Origin: Catonia carolina
Taxonomy: Eukaryota > Arthropoda > Insecta > Hemiptera > Achilidae
Direction: 5' to 3'
Assembly: GCA_035578175.1 (NCBI GenBank)
Contig: JAQMRL010000001.1
Coordinates: 52,351,553-52,415,552, forward strand
DNA length: 64,000 nt
In this document: one piece after another, positions 36,523 through 49,100 of the stretch
Layout of the letters: every line of letters starts with the position of its first letter
Position numbering within the stretch: position 1 is the first letter of the stretch
Position numbers and translations under genes: made by a program
Notes under the pieces: model-generated
Databases searched by the model: none
What the model was told of the DNA's origin: nothing
What the model saw: the letters and a program-made list of their open reading frames with translations, nothing else

Positions 36523-38859
36523 CAAGGTTATATTTTTGGTAAGATAAATCTTGATTTCAAAAAAACACGGGACATAAAATTATAGCACCTAACTGTTAGG
36601 TACCACTGTTATAGTGCCTAACTTCAATAAAAATTACAAAAACTGTTTATCCCCAATTTATTAAAACTAATCTACATTGGACATTACAAATTAGTTTAAC
36701 AAGTCCCATTATTAATTCTATATAGTACAACAGGTAGAAATAATCGAGAAAATCACTTTTCTGAACTCATGAAGTTCTGTAATTAACTTTCTCGTAAAAA
36801 CTTTAATGAAATGTTAACTTTCATTATGTTAGGTTAGATTATGTTAGTAATTGGTTAGGCAATATAGCCTCTTGACACTGCAACCTAAACAGATAACTTT
36901 TCTTATATTTGTAAATGTGAGAAAGTAACAGTTATATTCAATGTTACATCATAAAGTACACGTTGACAAAGTATAAAATTAGTTTACAAGACTTGGTGGA
37001 ATGTTAACTTTCTTGTTGGCTAACAAAAATATATACATTTAATAAGTAAATGGACAGTATAAGATTTGCTACTTTAATTTTATGCTTTTTTGAGCACATA
37101 AAAATCACCAAAAACAATGCTAAAAATTTTACATTACAAGAAATCTTCCATTTTTAACAGTTGTTTTGTAATTTCTCCATAAAATAATTAGTGTTACCAA
37201 TTATCGATTAATAAGAATGCTACTGTGAGCACACCTACAGTAGGAATTGCGGTTGTTCAGTTTACAGCATAATTATTCAATGGTTTTTTATTTATCCTTA
37301 AATACATAAAATTTACTTATCACTAATAAGTCATGACAAGAACAAGGTATTATACATACAGAAGTTCTGAAGATTATAATTTTATATGGCTTAGAATATA
37401 GAAAACGTAACGCACAATATTTTAATTCTTAATTTTATCAACAAACAAAAAACATATATGTTAAATCTCAGTAAACAATAACACCACAAAAAACCATTTA
37501 AAAAATAATTTTAAGTAGAATTAACTGTCCAGAATATAATAAATATTTTATTTTATTCCACAGAGAGGTATCCCAGATACCTGACAATGTTAAAGGCACT
37601 TATACAAAAATTTTGCATTATGCAAAAACGTTTTAATAATCTTACTTCCTACAGTTGCAATTTCCTTTTAATCCCATTTTTTACACATGATTTTCAGAAT
37701 TAACTATGAATTCAATAATAATTTTATAAATAAATATCCAATGCACTTGCATAATTCTGTGTTCAATTCTACACTATGTACTTAACAACCGATAATTTTT
37801 GTATAGTTAGGTTTAAGCATTTTAAAATCAATAAAGTAAATATATTGCAGTTTCTCCTAGAGGTATTCTATGACAAATTATTTTCATTGTCACAATAAAC
37901 CTGACACAGCAAAAGTGAAAGAATACCATTCCCACATATTATGTAGGTTGGAGAGACAATATGTTCCACCAATATAAAATTAATGTATAATACCTCTTTA
38001 GAGTAAAGATTTTATTCTAGTTTAAAAGTATTAAATGCACAACTCTGATTAAGTCACCAATTTTATTGTATAAACAATATTCGTCCACGTTCCTGTAGCC
38101 TATACTAACAGCATTCTTACTAAACAAAGTTATTTTCTGATTATTGTAGACGAAGTATACCTCCAGTTATTCAGTCATTATTCAATGACCGAAATTAAGC
38201 TCAACTGTCACAAATTTGTAAAAATTAATTAGACGTAAGTATAATTATTATAAGTTAAATGCTGTACTTTCAAAATAATGTGAATATACATCAGAGAAAA
38301 ATTAGATTACTTTTGAAATACAGCCATTGAAGAATGGAAAATATCAGAGATTAGCTTCAAAAATCTTATCAAATTACAAAAAAGTGTCTTATTTTAAATA
38401 ACTGAAAATTATATTTAACCAATTATGTTATACTTTTTAATATAAAAATGATTTAAGGAAGAAATAAATTTTTAATTTGTTCATAAATTCATTAATTCCT
38501 AGATAAATTATTAATCCTTTTCAAGGACAATAAATGACTAAATAAATTTATATCCAACAGATTTTATTAAAAATAATTACATTTCTAAATAAAATGCAGA
38601 CACTAGACAATTAGACACTGTTTATGTTAATGAATATTATCAAAATTATTTATAATTTTCTACGCAGTGATTTAAATTTGGCACTTATTCGTTATGTTTG
38701 CTATCTACAAGCTATTCAGTGTATAATATCAATTTTATTTGTTTACAAACAGATGCATGTATAGATTAATTTAGATTTTACAAAAATTTTCACTTGATTA
38801 ATGTCAAATTTTCAGACTGAACTGAAACAAAGTAAAGGATTTCATTTTAATAGACTAAC
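36523..38859. other. AT-rich noncoding stretch
   Basis: Nothing recognised. Confidence 0.5.
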
Positions 38860-39130
38860 ATGTGAGAAATCAATACATAAGACAACAGATCGGTTTTCTG
38901 GACACCATAGCAGATAGAAGAGATAGACCAGACTTTGTTGTCCAGAGAGCCACTTTGAAAATATCCAACTTTTTTCATCTTGAAAATGGAAGAAGAGGTT
39001 GCCCTTGGAAAACATGAGTACAGAGAGTAGAAGACACTATGGTAGTGAGGAATCTCCAAAGACAGAACATTATAAACTGTAAGTTGTGGAGAAATTTGTA
39101 GGACCCCCGAAGGAGAGTAAAAGTAAGTAA
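38860..39130 (+). pseudogene. Probable LINE tail relic
   Basis: The plus strand reads RFSGHHSRRDRPDFVV, then ENGRRGCPWKT, a stop, VQRVEDTMVVRNLQRQ and CKLWRNL. The GHxxRR ... GRRGxPxKTWxQRVE order is that of LINE tails, but decay is heavy. Confidence 0.45.
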
Positions 39131-42100
39131 TGAGCTAACAAGTTAGACAACCTGCAAAGAATCAAAATGGACTACAATGTTTACATACACAAACAAATAA
39201 AATTGTTATGTCTCACACAATAAATAGTTCAAGAACTTGAACCAAATGGATCATTGATCACTGAGTTCGACAAGAATTAGAATATAAAATAATTTATAAA
39301 AAAACCTTTAAAATTTAATGTTGAGGAGCTGAAAAATTCCTTCTGATCCTTTTTTTTAAATAAATCTATCAACAGTGGATATAATAATGAACTGAATGAT
39401 TTAATAAAAACTAAGGATTAATAATTTATTTTGTAAGGAATTAAGAAAGAATTTTATAATACTTATTATCTAAAAATGCCATTCTTAAATACTAATTGAA
39501 TTTTTTGTGCACATACGAGCAATTATGTTGATCAGCCTTATAAATAATACACATTATTTTTTAAAACTTAATCTAAACAAATATATTTAATAAGTATTTG
39601 TCATTATTTAAAAAATATTACAATATTTAAGTTTTGATCAATATTATTTATAGAATCTTTTTTATTAACATTCATTAAAACAACATGCACTCGAACATCC
39701 ACACATTTGGCATCAGTAGTTTAAATGTTCTTACGTAAATTGTAAATTTATTAACACACTAATCACTGAACACACACACGCATTAAATTAGCACTAGTAT
39801 TAATGGCAGGAATTAATCACATCAACGATTGTCTTTGTTGAAAATTAAATTATTTCGATGTTATACAGTATTATTAAAGTAGTTATAATCATAAAAAATA
39901 TATACATGAAAATATATTTCACTGAATAAACAATGCCACTTATCTGAATTTTTGGAAATTATTACAATACAACACAAATTCTCTTAGTAATTACAGTCTG
40001 TCTATACATTAACACTTCAACACATGTATAAAAATTATAATAAAATACAAACATATTGGGAATTCCTTCAACACAGAGAAACCAATTGCTTCTATTGTTA
40101 TTTGATATTTTATTTTATAATTATATTAATGCATAAAAGTTTTTTATTTAAAAATTTCTTTAGTTTATCTGACAGTTTTTTTATTAAGTAATGAAAAATA
40201 TTTGTTTCAAAAATTGTTCTGATTTTGTGGTCTTATCGCACATTATAGCACTAATCACCAGGGATTCCCTGTTTAAGGTAAATTTTCCCAAAATGTATAC
40301 AAAACTGGTACTTTTATTACATTTTATTAAATGTAAACAAACAAACCAGAAAATTTTCAGGAAAAAGCATTAACACTGTACCACATGTAGACAATAAATC
40401 CCCACTTTATGGATATAAGCAAATTGAGAAAAAATAATAATACTGTAACACACACAGACGGCAAATCCCCGCTTTAAAGTAAGAAATGTGTGATCAAACT
40501 ACACACATACAAGACAACTGGATTTTTGTACAACCATTCTATGTTGTAATGTGTAGAGATGCCACCCTCCAACGACTCAATGGAATGAAAACATATCAAA
40601 AATTCAGGAAATGCCAGGAAATCCCCTTCACACTCATGAAAAAGTGTCAACAAATTATCAAAAATAATAACAAATAGCCGCTAAAATCTGCAAATCCAAA
40701 ATTGAAGAAGGTAATTTTCCCTAAACATACATGAGCGAGAAATAAAATATTGACAAAAATTCAGTTAGGCAATACTGTTAATTCAATAGTGATAATATAT
40801 TCCCAAAATATGGAGAATATCCAATAAAGTTGATTTAATTATAATAGTTACCATACAATTCTCCTGATTATTTATTCTACCATATAATTTCAAATTGTAA
40901 TAACAGTAATATATATTTTGAGCAATATCTTTTTACTATTTACACATGTACAAAATATATTCAAATATAATATTACACTTTTAATAAGTTTACAGGATAT
41001 AAGAAAATATTATTTACTTTCATTAACACATTCAGTACGGAGTCAATATATGTGACAATTATTGATTACGATTGAATTAATTTAGATGAAATGCGGCTTC
41101 ACTGAATGACGGACAAGGTAGGGCTACCACGCAGAGGTTTTTATGACTGACTGATGTGGTAGGACTACCTCATGGATATATCGAAAACATCATTCGAGTT
41201 TTTCATCAGTAGGGTTGGTCAATCTGATTTTTTTTAAATTGTAGTTTAGTAATGTTAGTTAGAAATATATCGAGTTGAGGGTCGAAGCCGTTCTTTAATA
41301 TCCTACTCTGTTTTGATTTAGTGAACAGTCTAACCTTAGTGTCATTCTGTTTGAAAATTGGACATTGTGTAATACATTGAATTGGGGGTAGTACGCAATA
41401 GAGAGAGTATAAAAGGACTGCCGTGGCATCCCTACCACATCCGTCACTCATGTAAATTCTTACGTAGTAGATATACCACATCCGCACGGAATGCGTTAAT
41501 AGTTGAAGACCATAAGAAAAAAGAACAAAGTAATATTTTACTATTTTCTAGAAAAAAGCTATTTAATGTTAAAGAACTAGACTGTGATTGATACATCATG
41601 CTGTACCAAACCATATGTCTTTATTTCTGCTTTATCTATTATTTTATTTTTCTCTATACTGCAAGTCCCAAGTTCAATTTTAGAAAAATTCATCAACGTA
41701 TTATCCATCAGTAAGTTTTAAATACTAAATACTACAAATACCATTAGTGCTTGATAATGACTCATCATATAAAACAGCTGCACTTTATATACGAATTAGT
41801 AATTTCAATAATTACCAAATTTGAAGACACTCTAAAAAAACTGTGACTTAACTTTTAAGGTTTTGTAAGCAGCTGATTATAATGCATAATATAATCCTGG
41901 TATGTAACCAGGATTTTGGTTTAGAGTTTTTCTTTAGTTTTACATTCAACTGTAATGTAAATCAAAGCTACGGAGGGTGGTAGATGAAAATGACCAAACC
42001 TGACCAGAATTGAACCCAGGACTCCTCGCGTATTAGTCTAGTACAAAATTTTATTTTCCATTTGGTGGGGTATTTTTCAGTAATCAGATAGCGGTGAAAT

Positions 42101-42946
42101 TTCAATTTTCATAAAATATGGAAATATGGACTGTTTTCCCCTTGTGGTCTTCAGTTAAACATTTTTTTACAACATTCCTCTATGATTAATAAATTTTTAT
42201 AAAACAATCATTTGATGTACAGGTTGGGTATGATACCAAAAGTACAGGTAATGTTAGCACTATATTTTTAAGAAAATATAAGTTAATAATTTTTTTTCCA
42301 AATTTAAAACTTCTGATTCAAAACAACACAAGTTTTTCTGTACCTATGAAAATCAAATAATTCTAAACCATTTTCCCACTAGATATTATTAGTTAAACTA
42401 AAAACACTGTACTTGCTAAAATAATATTTATAAAACCAGTCATATTTCCTTTTTTCCTAAAAACAATGATTTGAAATAATAATTCAGATTATTAACTTCA
42501 AAATCGTTCTATTAGGATAACATAACACTTAATATCTGGAAATGCTTTCACGACTAGACTTAATAAAAGGACAGTGTTTTTTTTTAATTGATAAATTTTT
42601 AAATCAATTCTTTTCAAATTAAATCTGATTACTATTCTTAAAATTATTGTAAAGGAGTATTTTAAAGTAATAAAATAACAAAAATGAGTATTTTTACAGA
42701 AACCCAAAAACAAATTTAAAGAAACTGATTGATTTATAATAAAATTAATTAAAGAAAGATAGGTGGTAAGCTTGTTTGATAAATATACATGTTCCAGTGC
42801 TATTCGCTCAAAGTTATGTTTTACCAAATAATTCTTTCTAAATTATCGCCATCATTCTTATCGTAGTATTTTACATCAATGTCGCACACATCAAGTATAA
42901 TAATTACTAGAAGTTCAAATTTTTTCACTTTGTATTAAATATTTTG
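39131..42946. other. AT-rich stretch downstream of the cadherin gene
   Basis: No gene supported. It may include the cadherin 3' UTR and intergenic DNA. A SINE remnant lies at 41985-42045. Confidence 0.45.
41985..42045 (-). repeat. tRNA-derived SINE remnant
   Basis: On the minus strand, TGGGTTCAATTCTGGTCAGG at about 42001-42020 holds a B-box-like core and the CTGGTCAGG tail seen in the copy at the window start. Confidence 0.4.
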
Positions 42947-42952
42947 TTTATT
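42947..42952 (-). promoter_or_regulatory. Candidate polyadenylation signal of the cadherin gene
   Basis: The minus strand reads AATAAA about 100 bp after the stop codon. In such AT-rich DNA the hexamer is common, so this is only the nearest plausible signal. Confidence 0.3.
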
Positions 42953-43053
42953 TCTACAAATAACTTTTGAACACTGTAGGTAAATCGTGGGTGATATAAA
43001 ACAAAATGAAGCTCGAAATACTTATTATTTTACTCAGTTAACTATTATTATTA

Positions 43054-43192
43054 CTATAGTTCTGTTGTAGTTTCTATTGGAGATCGGTCAATTAAGTAAT
43101 TGAACCCCATGTGTGAATAGTCTTTCTTTTCTCGAAACGTCACATTTTCATTAGTAGAACTTGTGTTTCTATTTCCTCTCTCGTCCTCTGAT
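43054..43192 (-). CDS. Cadherin last coding exon (C-terminus, TTEL)
   Basis: This exon carries 139 bp of coding sequence, phase 2 in, ending in TAG at 43054-43056. It encodes SEDERGNRNTSSTNEN, KKDYSHMGFNYLIDR and SPIETTTEL. The final four residues, TTEL, fit the class I PDZ ligand S/T-x-hydrophobic. Binding to an Usher-type PDZ scaffold would be expected from the family but is inference. Confidence 0.9.
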
Positions 43193-46100
43193 CTGAAATT
43201 AAATATAAAGTAATGACATTATATCCAATTACTTAAGTAATGCTATTATATTATTAATTATGAACGTCTTGTTCTCATGGCGGTTCTGATACCATAGCAT
43301 GATTCGATTAATTTATAAGTACTGAAATAACTTTTTCACAGAATTTAAATGTTTGCAATCATGAAACAACAGAATTGATTACAATGTTATGAATTACAAC
43401 ATGACATTTCTTGAACAAAAATCTACTTATGAAGGTTTATGAGGTTTTTTAAGGTTATGAAGGTTAATAAGGTTCAAAGAGCTTTTAAAATTCACGAAAA
43501 CAACAATTAGGTGTATGGAGGGAGCGAAGTACCTAATCTCATACAGATCATTATTTAAAGGAGCTTTAAATGCTTACAGTTCCTACTTTGTAAATTTTTG
43601 ATGTGATAATGCATATTGAGCAAAATATATTTTTACATAATTTAAATTTCAACAATAACAATACAAGAAACAGAATTGACTATTATGGTGCTAATTATAA
43701 TGCTTAATTGTTTAAGAAAAACCTACATATTGCAGGTAAAAAATACATCAATAAATTGTCACAAGCTTAAAAGAGTTGTGGTAATCTGAATCTGTTTTAA
43801 AAAAGGTAAAAAAATACTTGATTGATGAAACATTTTATAGGGTACAAGAGTTCTTTTATAAGTGGGTTATTTCTTTTCAAAATAAATTACTAAGTAAACA
43901 CAGAAGTAAATTATGTAATATTTTGTAAAAATTATTAGATGATAAACTTATTGAAGCAAGTTAAATAACTAAGTAATGAATTTACAATAAGTCTAAACAT
44001 TAACATAGTGTTAAAATTTAGACAATCAGTTTTAATATTGAGATGTTCTATACACCATTTTTGGAGTTTCCTTAGCATAGTTAACAAAGAAACAAATGCC
44101 GGTGTAATGGAATGTTGCGACACTTGTTGCCATGGCAATGAGCCTTCTTTGCAAATGCAAGTCAAGAGTCAATACAGATAGAATACATGGGTTCATTCTC
44201 AGTATTCTTTAATATGAAGCTATTTGTATAACTGACTTCCTCCACAACCAACAACAAAGTGTATTGATAATAATGTTCAAGAAACTTAAATACATTTAGT
44301 TCTTTGAGTATCAGTTAAAAAGTACTAACGTCAAATTTACTATGCATCAAAAGAAATATTAGATTAGCAACACGAGAAAAAAGCAGACAAACAATTGCCT
44401 TGGTCGAGGAGACACTACATGTTCTCTGATGCAACTAGGGTGGAAGTTGGCAGTAGTTCCAAGGTAGCAGCACTAATATTACAGTATCTAACTAAAATGG
44501 TGATTCTAAAATTTGTTCAGAGAATGATACTTCTAAGGCAATTTTTATAGTGGCATCAATGTCATTACAAAAGCACCACTGTAAGAACTAGGCTACAGAG
44601 ACCAATTTCTTACCTTCACCTTGCAGAATTAATAACAATCATAATAGTTTTCTTATAACACAAAATATTTAGGAAGAACTACTCGCACTTCTGCCTAACA
44701 CTGAGGAGAACACTAGGAAAGTCTAGAAACAGTAATTACAGACAATTCTTGAATTTGTACCAATACATTGATACAACACTTATTGGTTCAACTCCCTTCA
44801 TAATATAATCGTGTGAAATATAAAAACCTAAACAGTACAACAATTTACTTTTCAAAGAAGTTGATTTAAAAATAAACAAGTTGGTTATTAAAAAATGTGC
44901 TCTTTAACTGAGTACCGGTATCGCATCTTGTAGAAAGTAATGTTAATACATTCATTACACATGCTTAATGAATACCTAAATGAACTGAAAATATAGATTA
45001 CAATTTTATATTCTTTAATGAACAAAAACAGTTTTTGTTGAATATTTGTAAACCACTTTTATAAGATGTTCATTTTGAACAATTTTGATGCAATATTTTA
45101 TGTAAGTACAATTGATACAATAAATACCATTGAACTTCTATAACTCCAACATCTACAACTCGAATTTTCTCTATCTCGAATTGAATTTCAGTCCCCTTAA
45201 CCTTACCATGCATTTATCATGTGTAAAGTCATCTACAACTCGAATTCCGCCATTTCTCAAAGTCGAACTAATTATTTGATTTCTTTTGATAAAATTTGTA
45301 CATAGTTCTCAAAATAGCGGTTTGGCCTTTTGAAAAATGTAGGTACAGTGCTGCTTCTTTCATTTTAAGAGAATATGTTTGACCATAAAGGAGTACAGTC
45401 CCTCAAAGTCATCTGGTAGGCTTTGTATAGACCTTAATAGGCGTAAACCAAAACAATGAATTTCTGTGAATCGACGAATCTTTGGCCGACCACAGAAAAA
45501 TAGAATCATAGTCTGTTGGTACAATGTACCGTATTCAGCATCTACTGCGTAATTTTGGAATACTGTATACAGTAAGTACAGTACTTAACACTGCAGCCAA
45601 TAGCTAAGCTAAATGCAACAAGCATATGGTATTACGAAATTATGCATGTGCAGTAGGCTTACATATTCCACATTTTGTAGGGTACTGTATTAGCCTATGT
45701 GAAATGTTCTGTTTTTTTTTTTTTTTTTTTTTTTTTAATAATCGGTCTGTTTTTATTTTTCTATAACTTGAAATTTCTGTAACTCGAATTGAATTCCCTA
45801 TCTTTTTAGGACTTGAGTTATAAAAGTTCAACTGTATTTTTCCTTCCTTGTAAGTTTTTTCATTTGGTTTACTTTCACAAATTCCATTTTCATTTTCATA
45901 CAGGAAGTGTCATATGCACGACACTGTATGTTACTATACAGTGTATAGTATACACAATAACAGTGGTTTATTAATTTATTTACCTGTCATACACTGGGTT
46001 AATGTTACCCATTGATTCATGTGCATGAATGTTATTATTATTATGACCAGCAATACTTGAAGCACGAGCTGTAGTTGCTGCATCACTGCTCACTGGACTT

Positions 46101-49100
46101 TGCTGACCTGAAAAAATTAATTTTTTTAAACAATTTCAAAGAAAAGTAACAAACATGTCAAGGAAAATATAAATTATAACTATTTTAGAACCACTTAAAA
46201 ATTTCTTCATGAGTTTCACCTGTTATTTTTGTATGAGATCTACAAATCCATGGTTTTTTCCTTTTACTTTCAATATTTGTACAGAAAATCAAATCAAAGA
46301 CAAATTATAGATAGTGCCATTTCATATGGGTTGTAAACTTGCCCCCATCATTCCATAGGAATAATACTGCAACAATCAACCTCTCTTTAATTGTAAAATC
46401 TGTTTATTGGCCTAACGTATGTTGTAGTTTATCAATAGGCACAAATTAGTCATCTGCCTTCAACTATACTAATCAAAATATAAAACCAAATTACTACAAT
46501 TCAACATTTGTTTTGTTTATTAGACTTCATTAATTAATTATTTCATCCACTTAAAATACCTTGTCAAGAGTAATTATTTGAAAATGGTCAGTACTTGTGA
46601 ACCAATATTTTAATTTCTTAAGAATCACAAAAATATTTACTTACCTATACTATCACCATTTTCTTTAGTGATGTAACTGACATTGTCAAGACTAAACGCA
46701 TGATTCTTTCTGCTAAAATCAAGCTGTAGATCATTGTAACTATCATTGTCATCTATAGGAACACTCATTTGGAGCACCTGAAAAAGCATAATACAGAAAT
46801 TATCACAACAGGCTGAAAAATAAATCAACTTAACTTATTTATTTCATTTAAAAATTTAAGTGATAAATTTTTCTTTATTGTCAACTAGACCTACATAGCC
46901 ATCAACCCATCAATACATTTACTTATTACGCTGTTAAAAATGCAGTCCCCACAGTATTTTGCCAGAATAGGATGTTTGATTTACTGCCATTAATTGCTGC
47001 TCTCTGGCAACTAAGATCCGTACTAACTCCAACTCTTTTGAATGTTCTTTACTACCTCCACCTCCATTGTTCAGTTAATGTTAATTTGCAAAAATAAACA
47101 TAAGTTATCTATGAGGTATAAACAAAAGTATATTTTTGCAAATGAGGTTATAAAATCATTGCTTTATCAGCGAATTTTCTTTTTAAATGTGTTTTAAGTG
47201 ATCTAATTACATGTAACGTAACCTAACTTGAACTCTGATATTGTAACAGACCTAGCAATTGAATATTTGCTTATGATTCAATGAATTACAGAAAAATTTC
47301 TTATTCAATAACAAAACGGAAAAAAATTGTAAATTACAGTAACATACTGTCTTATTAATAAATGACATTGTTACCTAGTAAAAAGTTTCTTTTAACTACT
47401 TCTAAAAGTGAAGGTTATTTTTCAGTAACATAAAAAATGCAATATTAAAATGTGCATTTTTTGTCTTTCTGTTATACTTGTTTGTTAGTATATACATTAC
47501 AGCCAAAGAACATTAAATTAATATGTAGAATATGAGATACATATTCTATCTGTGTAGAACTTAGACATATTATAATAACATAATAATATAAAATATAGGA
47601 CATATTCTACCTACTATAATATCAGCTGTTCCAAGTAAGAAGTAAAAGAATTACAGAAGAAAACTGAGTGTCGACAGGTTACTCTGTTTGTGTACACTGC
47701 AAGAGGGTAACAGTATAGAAGTACTTTGACCTTAGAAAATGACCAATTTAAATGGTGGTCACAATCACTTGCTTAATTATTGCATTAAAGGGTTAAAAAC
47801 CATGGTTGGTTATAGAACAGGTAGGTTTTTCAGAAAACTGTGCATAAATTTCCAGATCCTAGCTGAAAAATGAAGTCTACGTTACAAACCAAATCCTTGA
47901 ACAGGGACCATCAACTTTTTTGTTGAGTTGTGAACCATCAATTATTTTGTTCCATCAAGGAGGAATCTTTAATTTTATTGATGTTTCCTTCATAACTTCA
48001 TAAGAAAATAATTAACCTTATTGGAAAGCATGGGAAGCCAACTTTAGCATAATCTTCCATTAATTAAAATTTTATTCACTGATTACACATTAATTAAACC
48101 CAAAAAATTCTTGAAGTAATTTTGAATAAATTCACAGACATAATATTCTAATAAAACACTTTATTCCTGGGCTATTTAATGATTCTGAATCAGTTTTCTT
48201 ACAAATCAAGGATTCTTTCAACACAAGGTAGGTAACTACAGTATAAGTTTGTAATTTAGATAAACCTATGGTTAACTAACTGACAATATGTACAACTAGG
48301 GACAAATTAGTGTCAAATACAGTAAACTAAGAAATACGATGTCTCCAATTCTATAATTAACCAGTCTGTCTTCAACAAATTCCTCTACCTTTATTTTCCA
48401 TTATTTTAGCAACCATGTATGTTTTACAACATCCAAAATTACTTACATAATTCTAATCAAACAGTTTCTTAAAGTAATGTAATATAATCAAAATTATTTC
48501 ATTATTTTAATTTTATGGTTATCTGAGTAATTTCTTACCTGAGTTTCATATTCTTTTAAATTTGGTTCAACGAACACTGGATCATATCTTGTTGGCATAA
48601 CATACATTCGTTGCATCCTGTCTTTGTATGCCTTATACCTGAAATACAAGTTCAATCAAATCATAACAATCTTGAATAAAATCTTTTTAATAATGAAGTA
48701 AAATAATTAAACAAACAGATAAGAAGTCTAAGAACTTACCAAGTAGCCAATACAAAAATCAATTTGCAAAATGGGCTTTTCATTAAGGATTTTATGGCAA
48801 TAAATTACATCAGTGGCCTGATGGTAATACAAATTGCATTAATCTATACAACATACATCTTGAAGAAACAAACAGCTAGAAAAACTTAAGAAAACTATTT
48901 CCAGATCCAAGATTCCAAAACTAACGAAACAAAAATATAAAAATACTGAATTATTATTATGTATAAGTAACTAACACATAGTCAGTAAAAACTAAGAATA
49001 ACTTTCATGAAAAGTTAGGTAAATTTAAAATATTTCTTACCTCGACCATGAAATACAAATATAAATGATGCCAGCAGTACCAAGAACCAAAATTAGTGCT

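Noticed and set aside
40191..40677. Two short plus-strand frames downstream of the cadherin
   Set aside because: Length and composition are as expected by chance in AT-rich DNA; no motifs.
45640..45831. Short frame with a poly-lysine run
   Set aside because: The lysines are the T run of the pogo-like element on the other strand.
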